This document shows positions 48,001-55,485 of a stretch of 64,000 nt of DNA, piece after piece. This stretch comes from Methylobacterium sp. J-068. GTDB lineage: Bacteria; Pseudomonadota; Alphaproteobacteria; Rhizobiales; Beijerinckiaceae. The stretch spans positions 1-64,000 of the forward strand of contig NZ_JAKSXY010000084.1 of NCBI RefSeq assembly GCF_022829445.1. Reading direction: 5' to 3'. The translations under genes were made by a program, and so were the position numbers. Position 1 is the stretch's first letter, and each line of letters begins with the position of its first letter. Under the pieces are notes generated by a model, which was not told where the DNA came from, did no database searches, and worked only from the letters and a program-made list of their open reading frames with translations.

Positions 48001-48188
48001 GCGTCGGCTCGCAGGTGCAGAAGCCCCTGGCGCTGGTGGTGGTCGGCGGTATGAGCCTCGCGCCGCTGCTGATCCTGCTGATCCTGCCGGTCCTGATCGT
48101 GACCTTCTCCCGGCGGCGCCCCGCGACCGACGGGGTCGAGACCGCCGGGGCCGGACATGACGTCCGGCCGGCGCACGTTCCGGTCTGA
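45018..48188 (+). CDS. Heavy-metal RND efflux pump, CzcA/CusA family
   Basis: A 1056-residue inner-membrane proton antiporter. Twelve helices are expected in the RND pattern: helix 1 at LVVLAFVLLLVCGLVAF, two large periplasmic loops, then helices 2-6 and 8-12. The heavy-metal-subclass signature in helix 4 is DFGLIVDGTVIMVEAIFRRL, with D394, D400 and E407 at the same spacing as the essential Asp/Asp/Glu of CzcA. N-terminal YPDPTPPMIDVITQANGLSG and SGEEIERYVTVPIE are also typical. Divalent (Zn, Co, Cd) export is more likely than Cu/Ag from the intact acidic triad. No outer-membrane TolC-like gene or sensor accompanies the pair. Confidence 0.93.
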   Translation: MNGFVNLALRQRALVVLAFVLLLVCGLVAFRSLNIEAYPDPTPPMIDVITQANGLSGEEIERYVTVPIEVITSGLPNLKQVRSVSLYGLSDVKLQFGFEFSYREAEQQVLNRLAQLDALPNGAKPTISPVSPIGEIFRYKITAPAGYSVLDLKSLQDWVLRRRFRAVPGVIDVIGWGGKTKTFDIAVDLDRLMAYGLTLQGVVKTLNDSNLNVGGNRINLGTQSAVVRGVGLIRSTDDIGETVLTQSGGAPVLVRDVATVTIGHQPRLGIAGMNDDDDIVQGIVLMRRGEESTPTIEAVQAEVSRIEAMGLLPPGVRIERIYDRADLIAVTTHTVLHNMLVGIVLILIVQWLFLGNLRSALIVVATIPFALFFAVIILVVRGESANLLSVGALDFGLIVDGTVIMVEAIFRRLSGHGAPAGEVPAPGLAGKLKRIVLASGDVSRSIVFAAIIIVTGFLPLFTLTGVEGHIFGPMAQTYAYALLGGLIATFTVTPVLSAYLLPDHVEEVETILVRTLERLYRPAIRAALGNRLLTLGLAAILTVGVGLAGRQLGLEFLPKLEEGNLWLRATMPATISLEEGNLYVNRIRRIIAAVPEVESVVSQHGRPDDGTDAAGFFNGEFFAPLKPAEAWRPGVTKDRMVGDLLDRLRVEFPGVEFNVSQYLQDNVAEAVSGIKGENSFKVFGPDLETLTEVANRVEATLRKVQGVTDLGVFTSLGQPTVQIDVDRIRAARYGLTPGDINATVRTAIGGDSAGDLYDSGSDRHYPIVIRLAEQFRQSVASIRALRISGQGPNGTLMQVPLSEVAQVALVSGPAYIYREGQERYLPVKFSVRDRDLGSAILEARERVAREVTLPRGYRLELVGEFNNMQGALARLSVTVPIAIGLIAILLFVNFGSVIDMLLALSVIPMAVAGGVLALVVTETPFSVSAAIGFIALLGIAVMDGIIVLSHYNGLIAEGEARLRAMMRTCLTQMRPVVMTCVVAGVGLLPAAFSNGVGSQVQKPLALVVVGGMSLAPLLILLILPVLIVTFSRRRPATDGVETAGAGHDVRPAHVPV

Positions 48189-48305
48189 TACGATTTCCGC
48201 CTGATCAGTTCGGTGTGGGGTGCCTCGCGGGCTCCCTCTCCTTCCAGAAGGGGAGCCCGTCGCGTCTGATCGCCCCGAAGGGAGCAACTGGATTTGATCT
48301 GAAGG
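48186..48305. repeat. Dispersed repeat with bidirectional hairpin between convergent genes
   Basis: CGGGCTCCC (48228-48236) pairs with GGGAGCCCG (48251-48259). The flanks carry CCTGATCAGTTCGGTG and, on the minus strand, CCCTTCGGGGCGATCAGAC, shared with the copies at 371-408 and 10763-10865. It fills the gap between the RND pump stop and the mutL stop and may terminate both. Confidence 0.75.
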
Positions 48306-50243
48306 CTAGCGCCGGCCGAACAGCCGCTCGATGTCGTGGAGCTTCAGCTCCACGAAGGTCGGGCGGCCATGGTTGCAGGTGCCCGCCAGCGGCGTCGCCT
48401 CCATCTCGCGCAGGAGCGCGTTCATCTCCTCCGGGCGCAGGCGGCGTCCGGCCCGGATCGAACCGTGGCAACTCATGCGCGACAGGATCGCGTCCAGGCG
48501 CCGCCCGAGAGGGCCGCCGCCCGCATCGGTCCCGTCCGGGCTGTCATCCTCGAGTCCGCTCTCGTCGAGCGCGTCGAGGATGTCGGTGACGAGGGTCCGG
48601 ATCGAGGCACCCGCGAGCGCCGCCGGCACCTCCCGCACCAGCACCGCGCCGGTGCCGAACGCCTCCAGGGTGAGGCCGAGGCGGTCGAGGTCGGGGGCCG
48701 CTGCCACCAGGCGCTCGGCATCGCCCGGCGCCATCTCCACCACGTCGGGAATCAGCAGGCCCTGGCGGGCGATGCCGCCCCGTGCCCGCTCGCGCTTCAG
48801 GCGCTCGTAGACGAGGCGCTCATGCGCCGCGTGCTGGTCGACGAGGACGAGCCCGTCCGCGGTCTGGGCGACGATGTAGGTCTCGTGAAGCTGTGCCCGG
48901 GCCGCGCCGAGGGGGTGGGCGCCGGTCTCGGTCGATTCCGGCTCGGCCTCCGGGCGGACATCCGCCGAGGGGCGCGCGAAGTCGGCGCGCGCGCCGGCGT
49001 GGTGCGAGAAATCATGTTGGAAGGCCGCCTGCGGCGTCTCGGCGAGGCCCGCGAAGGCGGGCGCGCGCGACGGCGCTTGGCGATCGTTGGACGGCGCGCC
49101 GAAGGAGGGCAGTCCCCGGGGCGGGCTGGGGGCCGGAGCCGGATAGGCGCCCGCACCCGTGTGGACCGCGAATCCCGCCGGCCGAAGGGCGTCCAAGGTG
49201 CGGGCGGCGCCGGTGGTGGAGCCGCGCAGACCCGCCTGCCGCAGGGTCTCGTGGATCGCGCTGACGATCAGCCCCCGGATCAGGCCGGGGTCGCGAAAGC
49301 GCACCTCGGTCTTGGCAGGGTGAACGTTGACGTCGACGAGGGCCGGATCGCACTGGATCGCCAGGGCCAGCACGGGATGGCGGTCCGAACTCATCGTGTC
49401 CGCGTAGGCGCCGCGCACGGCCCCGAGCAGCAGCCGGTCGCGCACCGGGCGCCCGTTGACGCTGAAGTGGATCTGATTGGCCGCGCCCCGGTGGTAGCTC
49501 GGCAGGCCGATATGCCCGGACAGCGCGAAGCCCTCGCGCGCCATCGCCAGGGCCAGGGCATTGGCACCGAAATCCGCGCCGAACACGCCCGTCAGCCGGC
49601 GCAGGGTCGCTGCGGGACCCGGATCGGCCTCGGCGGGGAACACCTGGGGGCTGCCGCTCTCGGTCCGCAGCACGAGCCGGATCCCCGGCTGCGCCACCGC
49701 GAGGCGGCGCAGGATGTCGCCGATCGCGGCGGTCTCGGCGCGGTCGGATTTCAGGAACTTCAGTCGCGCGGGTGTGGCCGAGAACAGGTCGGACACCTCG
49801 ATGCGGGTGCCGCGCGCGCTCGGGGCCGGGCGGACCTCGCCCTTCACGCCGGCATCCACCGTGAGGGTGGCGCCCGCGTCGGCCTGCGCCGTCCGGCTGG
49901 TGAGGGTCAGGCGCGCCACGGCGCCGATCGAGGGCAGCGCCTCGCCGCGAAAGCCGAGGGTGTCGATGCGGGTGAGGTCGCCGCCGGGCAGCTTCGAGGT
50001 GGCGTGGCGCTCCACCGCCAGGGTCAGGTCCTCGGCGCTCATGCCGGCTCCGTCGTCGACGACCCGGATCAGGCGGCGGCCGCCGCCCTCGATCGTCACC
50101 TCGATGCTGCGCGCGCCCGCATCGATGGCGTTCTCCACGAGCTCCTTGACGGCGGAGGCGGGCCGCTCGACCACCTCGCCCGCCGCGATGCGGTCGACGA
50201 GGATCGGGTCGAGGCGGCGGACGGGGCGGGAGGCTGCGGACAT
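48306..50243 (-). CDS. mutL: DNA mismatch repair protein MutL (endonuclease type)
   Basis: A 645-residue GHKL ATPase acting with MutS. N-terminal motifs are VVERPASAVKELVENAIDAG (ATP-binding Glu/Asn), VDDGAGM, and TLGFRGEALPSIGAVARL. A Pro/Ala-rich linker lies at about 355-450. The C-terminal domain has DQHAAHERLVYE, which fits the DQHA(x)2E(x)4E nicking motif absent from E. coli MutL. It also has MSCHGSIRAG and CNHGRPTFVEL, the other metal-site elements. This fits species without MutH. It lies 78 bases below kdsD in the same direction. Confidence 0.96.
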   Translation of the reverse strand: MSAASRPVRRLDPILVDRIAAGEVVERPASAVKELVENAIDAGARSIEVTIEGGGRRLIRVVDDGAGMSAEDLTLAVERHATSKLPGGDLTRIDTLGFRGEALPSIGAVARLTLTSRTAQADAGATLTVDAGVKGEVRPAPSARGTRIEVSDLFSATPARLKFLKSDRAETAAIGDILRRLAVAQPGIRLVLRTESGSPQVFPAEADPGPAATLRRLTGVFGADFGANALALAMAREGFALSGHIGLPSYHRGAANQIHFSVNGRPVRDRLLLGAVRGAYADTMSSDRHPVLALAIQCDPALVDVNVHPAKTEVRFRDPGLIRGLIVSAIHETLRQAGLRGSTTGAARTLDALRPAGFAVHTGAGAYPAPAPSPPRGLPSFGAPSNDRQAPSRAPAFAGLAETPQAAFQHDFSHHAGARADFARPSADVRPEAEPESTETGAHPLGAARAQLHETYIVAQTADGLVLVDQHAAHERLVYERLKRERARGGIARQGLLIPDVVEMAPGDAERLVAAAPDLDRLGLTLEAFGTGAVLVREVPAALAGASIRTLVTDILDALDESGLEDDSPDGTDAGGGPLGRRLDAILSRMSCHGSIRAGRRLRPEEMNALLREMEATPLAGTCNHGRPTFVELKLHDIERLFGRR

Positions 50244-50321
50244 CTGCCGGAGAGTATAGGCGCGGGCGCCCTCACCCGGAAGGCGCCGGTCGAGCCTGTG
50301 CGCGCCGATGCACCGGTTCCG

Positions 50322-51350
50322 TCAGGCGACGCCCGAGCGCAGGAGGTCGTGATAATGCACGAGGCCCACCGGGCACTCGTTCTCGACCACGATCAGGGCG
50401 GTGATCTTCATCGATTCCTGGATCTCGAGCGCCTTGGCGAGCAGCGTCTCGGGCGCGACGGTGCGGGGCCTGGCGCTCATCAGCGCCTCGACCGCGAGGC
50501 TGTCGAGGTCGCTGCGGAAGACGTTGCGGCGCAGGTCGCCGTCGGTGAGGATGCCGGCGAGGCGCCCGTCCGCCTCCACCACCAGCACCGAGCCGAAGCC
50601 CTTGGCGTCGATCTCCGCGATGGCCGCGCGCATCGGGGTGCCGCGCGCCACCACCGGCAATTGCGCGCCGGTATGCATGACCTCGCGCACCTGTCGCAGG
50701 GATGCGCCGAGGCGTCCGCCCGGATGGTAGATCGAGAATTCCCGGGCGGAGAAGCCGCGATGCTCCAACAGCGCCACCGCGAGCGCGTCGCCCAGCGCCA
50801 GCTGCATCGCCGTGGAGGTCGTGGGCGCGAGCCCGTTCGGGCAGGCCTCGCGGGCCTTCGGCAACGTCAGGCAGACATCGGCCTCGCGGCCCAGGGTCGA
50901 GGCGGCGTTCGAGGTGATCGCGATCAGGCCGACGCGGTAGCGCTTGGCGTAGCCGATGATGTCGGCGAGTTCCGTGGTCTCGCCGGACCAGGACAGGGCG
51001 ACGACCACGTCCTCGGGCTGGACCATGCCGAGGTCGCCGTGGCTCGCTTCCGCCGGATGGACGTAAAGGGCCGGGGTCCCGGTGGAGGCGAGCGTCGCGG
51101 CGATCTTGCGGCCGATATGGCCGGATTTGCCCATGCCGGTGAGGATGGCGCGGCCCTTCGCGCCGGCGATGCGCGCCACGGCGGCCGTGAAGGCCTCGCC
51201 GAGGCCGTTGCCGATGGCCTCCATCAGGCAGGCGAGGCCGTCCCGCTCCGTCTCGATGGTGCGCAGGGCGGAGGCCACCGCCGGTGCGGTTTCGGTCTCG
51301 AGGCTCGGGAAGTTGTGGCGCTGCGCCAGGGCGTTGTCTGCTGGAGCCAT
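50322..51350 (-). CDS. kdsD: Arabinose-5-phosphate isomerase (KpsF/GutQ/KdsD)
   Basis: A 342-residue enzyme converting ribulose 5-phosphate to arabinose 5-phosphate, the first step to Kdo. The SIS sugar-isomerase domain (about 50-185) shows LTGMGKSGHIGRKIAATLAS, LYVHPAEASHGDLGMVQPED and LSWSGETTELADII. Two CBS domains follow (about 215-342), with SIYHPGGRLGASLRQVREVM leading in. All are family-typical, and the length is only slightly above that of E. coli KdsD. ATG 51350 is the first start of the conserved region. It supplies the sugar used by WaaA, encoded 30 kb away. Confidence 0.94.
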   Translation of the reverse strand: MAPADNALAQRHNFPSLETETAPAVASALRTIETERDGLACLMEAIGNGLGEAFTAAVARIAGAKGRAILTGMGKSGHIGRKIAATLASTGTPALYVHPAEASHGDLGMVQPEDVVVALSWSGETTELADIIGYAKRYRVGLIAITSNAASTLGREADVCLTLPKAREACPNGLAPTTSTAMQLALGDALAVALLEHRGFSAREFSIYHPGGRLGASLRQVREVMHTGAQLPVVARGTPMRAAIAEIDAKGFGSVLVVEADGRLAGILTDGDLRRNVFRSDLDSLAVEALMSARPRTVAPETLLAKALEIQESMKITALIVVENECPVGLVHYHDLLRSGVA

Positions 51351-51575
51351 TCCGGCCCGTATCCTTCTCGTCGCGCGCGGGCCCGTGAAGGCTCGCGGAA
51401 TCGAGAGCCTATGGACAGCGAATGTGGTCGGATGGCGGCTCACACCCCGCCCGGCTTCCGTCCCGCACCGCCTCGGCCCCCGTCCCCGCCGCCGTTGACG
51501 CCGCGTTAACCCTGTCGGTTGTAGCCCAGTTAACCATGGCGCCCCGCTCCTCCCCGGAGAAACGGAGCGCCCGCC

Positions 51576-53414
51576 ATGCGCGCATCCGCGCCGATGGCTC
51601 ACGTCCCGACGCGCCCCACGGCGCGAAGCACAGCGGAAAGATCCCGATCCGTGACGCGTGCCGCGCCGAACGCAGGTAGGTCGAACCGGAGCCTCGCCGG
51701 GCTCGCGGTGACGGCCGTCCTGGTTCTCGGCCCGGGCACGGTCTCGGCCCAGGTGCAAGGCACGGATCCGGGTTCGGGCACGAGCTCGGGCTCCGGCACG
51801 ACCTCGGGCAGCGGCGATCCCCGAACGGAATCGGGGGCCGGGACCGGCCTTTCGTCCGGCAACGGCTTGCGGGGCAGCGCGCTTTCCGGCGGCGCGTCCA
51901 GCCCTTCCCTGAGCAGCAGCACGGCCGGTTCGTCCACGACGGGCGAGACCTCCGGCGGCGCCGCCTCCACCACGCGCCCGCTCGCCGGCTCGCGCTCGGG
52001 CAGCGCCCTCACCTTCAGCGGGACCAGCGGCGCCAACAACCGCGCGCCGACCAACCTCCTGCGCCTGCGCGCCGCCCCGCCGCGCCGGTTCGGCTCGGCC
52101 ACGGTCAAGCCCATCCGCGCGGTGACCCAGACCAATTCCTACGACCTGCGCCTCACCCCCGTGGTGCGCAATCCGGTGATCGGCGTGCCGTTGCCGACCC
52201 TGCTGCCCCTCGCCGGGGTTCAGACCCCGGGCTTCTTTCTCGGGACCGCCCTGCGCCGGCCGCTCACCGTCGACGAGGCCTACGCGCCGCTGGGGATCAA
52301 GGTCGGCACCTTCACCATCCTGCCAGCGCTCCAGCAGAGCGTCGGCTACGACACCAATCCCGACCAGATCACCAATCGCCTCGCCAAGCCCTCCCTCGCC
52401 CTGCGCACCGATGGCGAGGTGACCTTCCGCAGCGACTGGTCGTCGAGCGAGCTCACCGGCGACCTGCGCGGCGGCTACATCGATTATCCCGACAACGACG
52501 GTGCCAGCCGGCCCAACGGCTCGGGCGTCACCCGGCTGCGGATCGACGCCAACCGCGACACGCGCATCGACGTCGAGGGCCGCTTCGTCCTCGACACGCA
52601 GCGCGCCGGAACGCCCGACCTCGCGGCGGCCGTCGCCACCCGGCCCCTGGTCACGAGCTACGGCACCACGGTCGGCGTCACCGAGCGCTTCAACCGGGTG
52701 CAGGTCTCCGTGCGCGGGCTCTTCGACCGGTCCGAGTTCGAGGATGCGCAACTGTCCAACGGCACGATCCTGCGCCAGAGCGACCGCAACCTGAACCAGT
52801 ACGGGCTTCAACTGCGCGCCGGCTACGAGATCTCGCCCGTGATCACGCCGTTCGTCGACGTGCTGGCCGATACCCGCGTCTACGACCTGCGGGTGGATTC
52901 CACGGGCATCCGCCGCAATTCGGACGGCCTGACGCTGTCCGGCGGCGCAAGCTTCGCGCTCACCCGCTTCGTCACCGGCGAGATCTCCGGCGGCCTCCAG
53001 CACCGGACCTATGCCGACCCGACCCTGCGCGACGTCACGGCGCCCATCCTCAGCGCCTCCCTGATCTGGACCGCGAGCCCGCTCACCACCGTGCGCCTCA
53101 ACGCGGCCACCGGCGTGACCGAGACCACCGTGGCGGGATCGGGCGGCGTGCTGACCCAGACGGCGACGCTGGAGGTGCAGCACGACCTCCTGCGCAACCT
53201 CTCGCTCATCGGCGGGATCAGCTACCTGTCGAACGACTACGACCGCGTGAACATCACGGAGCGCGGCTTCTCGGCCACGGCCCGCCTCGACTACCGCTTC
53301 AACCGCTGGCTCGCCCTGCGCGGCAGCTACATCTACCAGCGCATCGACAGCTCGGTGGCCGGGTCGAGCTTCAGCGCCAACACCTTCCTGCTGGGGATGC
53401 GGATCAACCCCTGA
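51576..53414 (+). CDS. Outer-membrane beta-barrel protein (BBP2-like)
   Basis: A 612-residue protein. A long basic N-terminus precedes a signal-like stretch (LAGLAVTAVLVLGPGTVSAQ, ending near residue 59). Residues 60-125 are Ser/Gly/Thr-rich repeats such as SGTSSGSGTTSGSGDP. The rest is a barrel with repeated strands: SLALRTDGEVTFRSDWSS, GLQLRAGYEISPVITPFVDV, VRLNAATGVTETT and FNRWLALRGSYIYQRID. This resembles the 'outer membrane beta-barrel' family (BBP2) found near polysaccharide secretion or EPS genes in alphaproteobacteria. The ATG at 51576 has ACGGAGCGC upstream. Ligand unknown. Confidence 0.82.
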   Translation: MRASAPMAHVPTRPTARSTAERSRSVTRAAPNAGRSNRSLAGLAVTAVLVLGPGTVSAQVQGTDPGSGTSSGSGTTSGSGDPRTESGAGTGLSSGNGLRGSALSGGASSPSLSSSTAGSSTTGETSGGAASTTRPLAGSRSGSALTFSGTSGANNRAPTNLLRLRAAPPRRFGSATVKPIRAVTQTNSYDLRLTPVVRNPVIGVPLPTLLPLAGVQTPGFFLGTALRRPLTVDEAYAPLGIKVGTFTILPALQQSVGYDTNPDQITNRLAKPSLALRTDGEVTFRSDWSSSELTGDLRGGYIDYPDNDGASRPNGSGVTRLRIDANRDTRIDVEGRFVLDTQRAGTPDLAAAVATRPLVTSYGTTVGVTERFNRVQVSVRGLFDRSEFEDAQLSNGTILRQSDRNLNQYGLQLRAGYEISPVITPFVDVLADTRVYDLRVDSTGIRRNSDGLTLSGGASFALTRFVTGEISGGLQHRTYADPTLRDVTAPILSASLIWTASPLTTVRLNAATGVTETTVAGSGGVLTQTATLEVQHDLLRNLSLIGGISYLSNDYDRVNITERGFSATARLDYRFNRWLALRGSYIYQRIDSSVAGSSFSANTFLLGMRINP

Positions 53415-53442
53415 CCGGGGCCGGCCCGAACCCGCCGACCGC

Positions 53443-54045
53443 TCAGCGCACCATGGCGAGCGAGGCGCCGGACTTCGAGAGGGCGCCGTCGAGGGCGCCG
53501 CCGCCCTGGCGCAGGCGGGCCGTGACGGTGCCGCCGGGCTGGTATAGGTAGACCTCGCCGTCGCGGTAATCCCAGGCGGTGACCTTGGCCAGATCCTTGT
53601 TCGGGCAGCTCGAGGCGCTGGCCTTGTAGAGGTCGAGGGCGGGCGCGCTCGACAGCGAGACCTTGCAGCTCGCGCCCGTGGCGTCCTTGGCGTTCCAGCT
53701 GCCGACCACCGAGGAGCGCCCGCTCGCCACGATCGGCGGCGGCGCCACCGGGGCGATGCCCGGACCCAGATCGGGCACGATCACCGGCGTGGACGGCGCG
53801 ACGGCGACGTTGGCTCCGACCGGCGGCGGCAGGTCGGCCGGCGCGGCGGTGGCGCCCGGCGGCGGCGCAAGTGGCGCCGAAGTCACGGGACCGGAGGGCA
53901 TGGCCGGCGCGATCGGCTCCAGCGCCGCCTGGGGGCCGAGGCTGCCCCGCCCGCGCGCAGGCCCGTCGAAACGCTGCGAGGCGCAGGCGCCGAGGCCGGC
54001 GGCGAGCGCGAGGATGGCGACTGTCGAGGAGAGCGAACGCGGCAT
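53443..54045 (-). CDS. AprI/Inh-type protease inhibitor lipoprotein (Omp19-like)
   Basis: A 200-residue lipoprotein. The lipobox is GACAS with the lipidated cysteine near residue 21. A Pro/Ala-rich linker (about 45-105) precedes the C-terminal beta-barrel inhibitor domain: SVVGSWNAKDATGASCKVSL, SSAPALDLYKASASSCPNKD, KVTAWDYRDGEVYLYQPGG and TVTARLRQGGGALDGAL. The pair of cysteines matches the disulfide of the Inh family, and the pattern is that of Brucella Omp19, which inhibits host proteases. Here it probably guards the envelope against proteases. It is convergent with the barrel protein. Confidence 0.87.
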   Translation of the reverse strand: MPRSLSSTVAILALAAGLGACASQRFDGPARGRGSLGPQAALEPIAPAMPSGPVTSAPLAPPPGATAAPADLPPPVGANVAVAPSTPVIVPDLGPGIAPVAPPPIVASGRSSVVGSWNAKDATGASCKVSLSSAPALDLYKASASSCPNKDLAKVTAWDYRDGEVYLYQPGGTVTARLRQGGGALDGALSKSGASLAMVR

Positions 54046-54240
54046 CGGTGGCTAAATCCCGAACAGGGGCAGGGTCGGGGCGTCGCGCCCCTGGTTCGGG
54101 TCTGGGTCACCGGCAATTGCGCTGGCGGCAAGGCATCGCGCGCAGCCCGCGCGGGTTTTGGCGGTACGGCGGCGCATTTGCCGGCCGGTGTGGCGCGCGC
54201 GCCTCAGCTCCGGTGAGGACCGGCTCCGTTCGCCCGTGGA

Positions 54241-55485
54241 TCAGGGATCGATGCCGTCGATGGCGAGGCGCAGGTGCTTGGGTCCGCGCAGGGCCGAGCC
54301 CGGCCGGTAGGGCGGCGGGTCCGCGATCAGCCGAGGGTTCCGCAGACGGCGGGCGAGCGCCGTCAGGGCGGCCTCGACCTCGAACCGGGCCAGCGGCGCG
54401 CCGACGCAGTAATGCAGGCTGCCGCCGAAGCCGAGATGGCGGTTGTCGATCCGGTCCGGATCGAACCGCTCCGGCTCGGCATAGACCTCCGGGTCGCGAT
54501 TGCCGGCCGCGAGCAGCAGCACCAGGGGCGCGCCCTCCGGGATCGTCACCCCCGCCAGCGTGATCGGGCACAGCGCCTTCCGCGTCCGGAACTGCACCGG
54601 TGGATCGAAGCGCAGCAACTCCTCGACCACGCGCGGCGCGCGCTCCGGATCGTCGCGCAGCCGCCGCAACTCCTCGGGATGGCGCAGCAGGGCGAGCATG
54701 CCGTTGGTGATGAGGTTGACCGTGGTCTCGTGACCCGCCACCAGCATGAGGATCGCCGTGGCGATCAGGTCGAAGTCGCCCATGCGCGGCGCGCCGCCGG
54801 GCTCCTCGGTGGCGAGCCCCGAGAGCATGTCGTCCTTCGGGTGCTTGCGCTTCTGCGCGATCAGACCCTGCATGTACTCGGAGATCGCATCGAAGGTGCG
54901 GCTGTTCTCGGCCCGCGCCGCGCCGTCCTGCAGGGTGTCGGGTTCGAGAGCGGTGGCGAGCTGCGTCGCCCAGGCGTGGAACCGGGCCTCGTCCTCGGGC
55001 GGGATGCCCAGCAACTCGCAGATCACCGTCACGGGGAGCGGATAGGCGAGGTCGTCGACGATATCGATCGTCCTCGCATCCCCGAGACGATCGAGGATCT
55101 CGTCCACCAGAACGTGCGAGCGCGCCCGCATTGCCTGGACGCGTCGCTGCGTGAATTGCCGCATGACGGCGGCGCGCAGGGTGTCGTGGTCCGGCGGGTC
55201 GCGGAAGATGAAGGGCCGGTGCGTGTCGGTGATGTGGTCGCGCAAAGGCTTCACCAGCCAATCCTTGAACGGATTGCCGGTCTTCGGCCGGTCGGCCGGC
55301 GGCAGGGTCTCCGAACTGACGCGCGGATCGTGCAGCAGGCTCTCGATCGCCGCGTGGGTCGCGGCCACGTAGGTGCCGTCCTCCTGGCGCGAGACCGGGC
55401 ATTCCCGGAGCGCCGCGAAGAGCGGGTACGGGTCCGGCCGGGCGGCCTCGTCCTTCACCTGCGCGAACAGGGTGTCGTCGCTCAT
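54241..55485 (-). CDS. Cytochrome P450, class I bacterial type
   Basis: A 414-residue soluble monooxygenase. The I-helix oxygen-activation motif is LMLVAGHETTVNLITNGML. The K-helix ExxR is in VVEELLRFDPPVQFRTRK (EELL, R). The heme-ligand loop is FGGSLHYCVGAPLARFEVE, with the thiolate cysteine. RDPPDHDTLRAAVMRQFT is the C-helix. No membrane anchor is present. The substrate cannot be read; related soluble P450s oxidise terpenoids, fatty acids or polyketides. It is the last gene of a three-gene operon whose first two products, a ferredoxin and its reductase, should feed it electrons. The start overlaps the reductase stop. Confidence 0.95.
   Translation of the reverse strand: MSDDTLFAQVKDEAARPDPYPLFAALRECPVSRQEDGTYVAATHAAIESLLHDPRVSSETLPPADRPKTGNPFKDWLVKPLRDHITDTHRPFIFRDPPDHDTLRAAVMRQFTQRRVQAMRARSHVLVDEILDRLGDARTIDIVDDLAYPLPVTVICELLGIPPEDEARFHAWATQLATALEPDTLQDGAARAENSRTFDAISEYMQGLIAQKRKHPKDDMLSGLATEEPGGAPRMGDFDLIATAILMLVAGHETTVNLITNGMLALLRHPEELRRLRDDPERAPRVVEELLRFDPPVQFRTRKALCPITLAGVTIPEGAPLVLLLAAGNRDPEVYAEPERFDPDRIDNRHLGFGGSLHYCVGAPLARFEVEAALTALARRLRNPRLIADPPPYRPGSALRGPKHLRLAIDGIDP

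Noticed and set aside
50322..53183. 953-residue open frame covering kdsD and the barrel gene
   Set aside because: Only the KdsD part from 51350 downward is protein-like. The remainder is antisense to the barrel gene.
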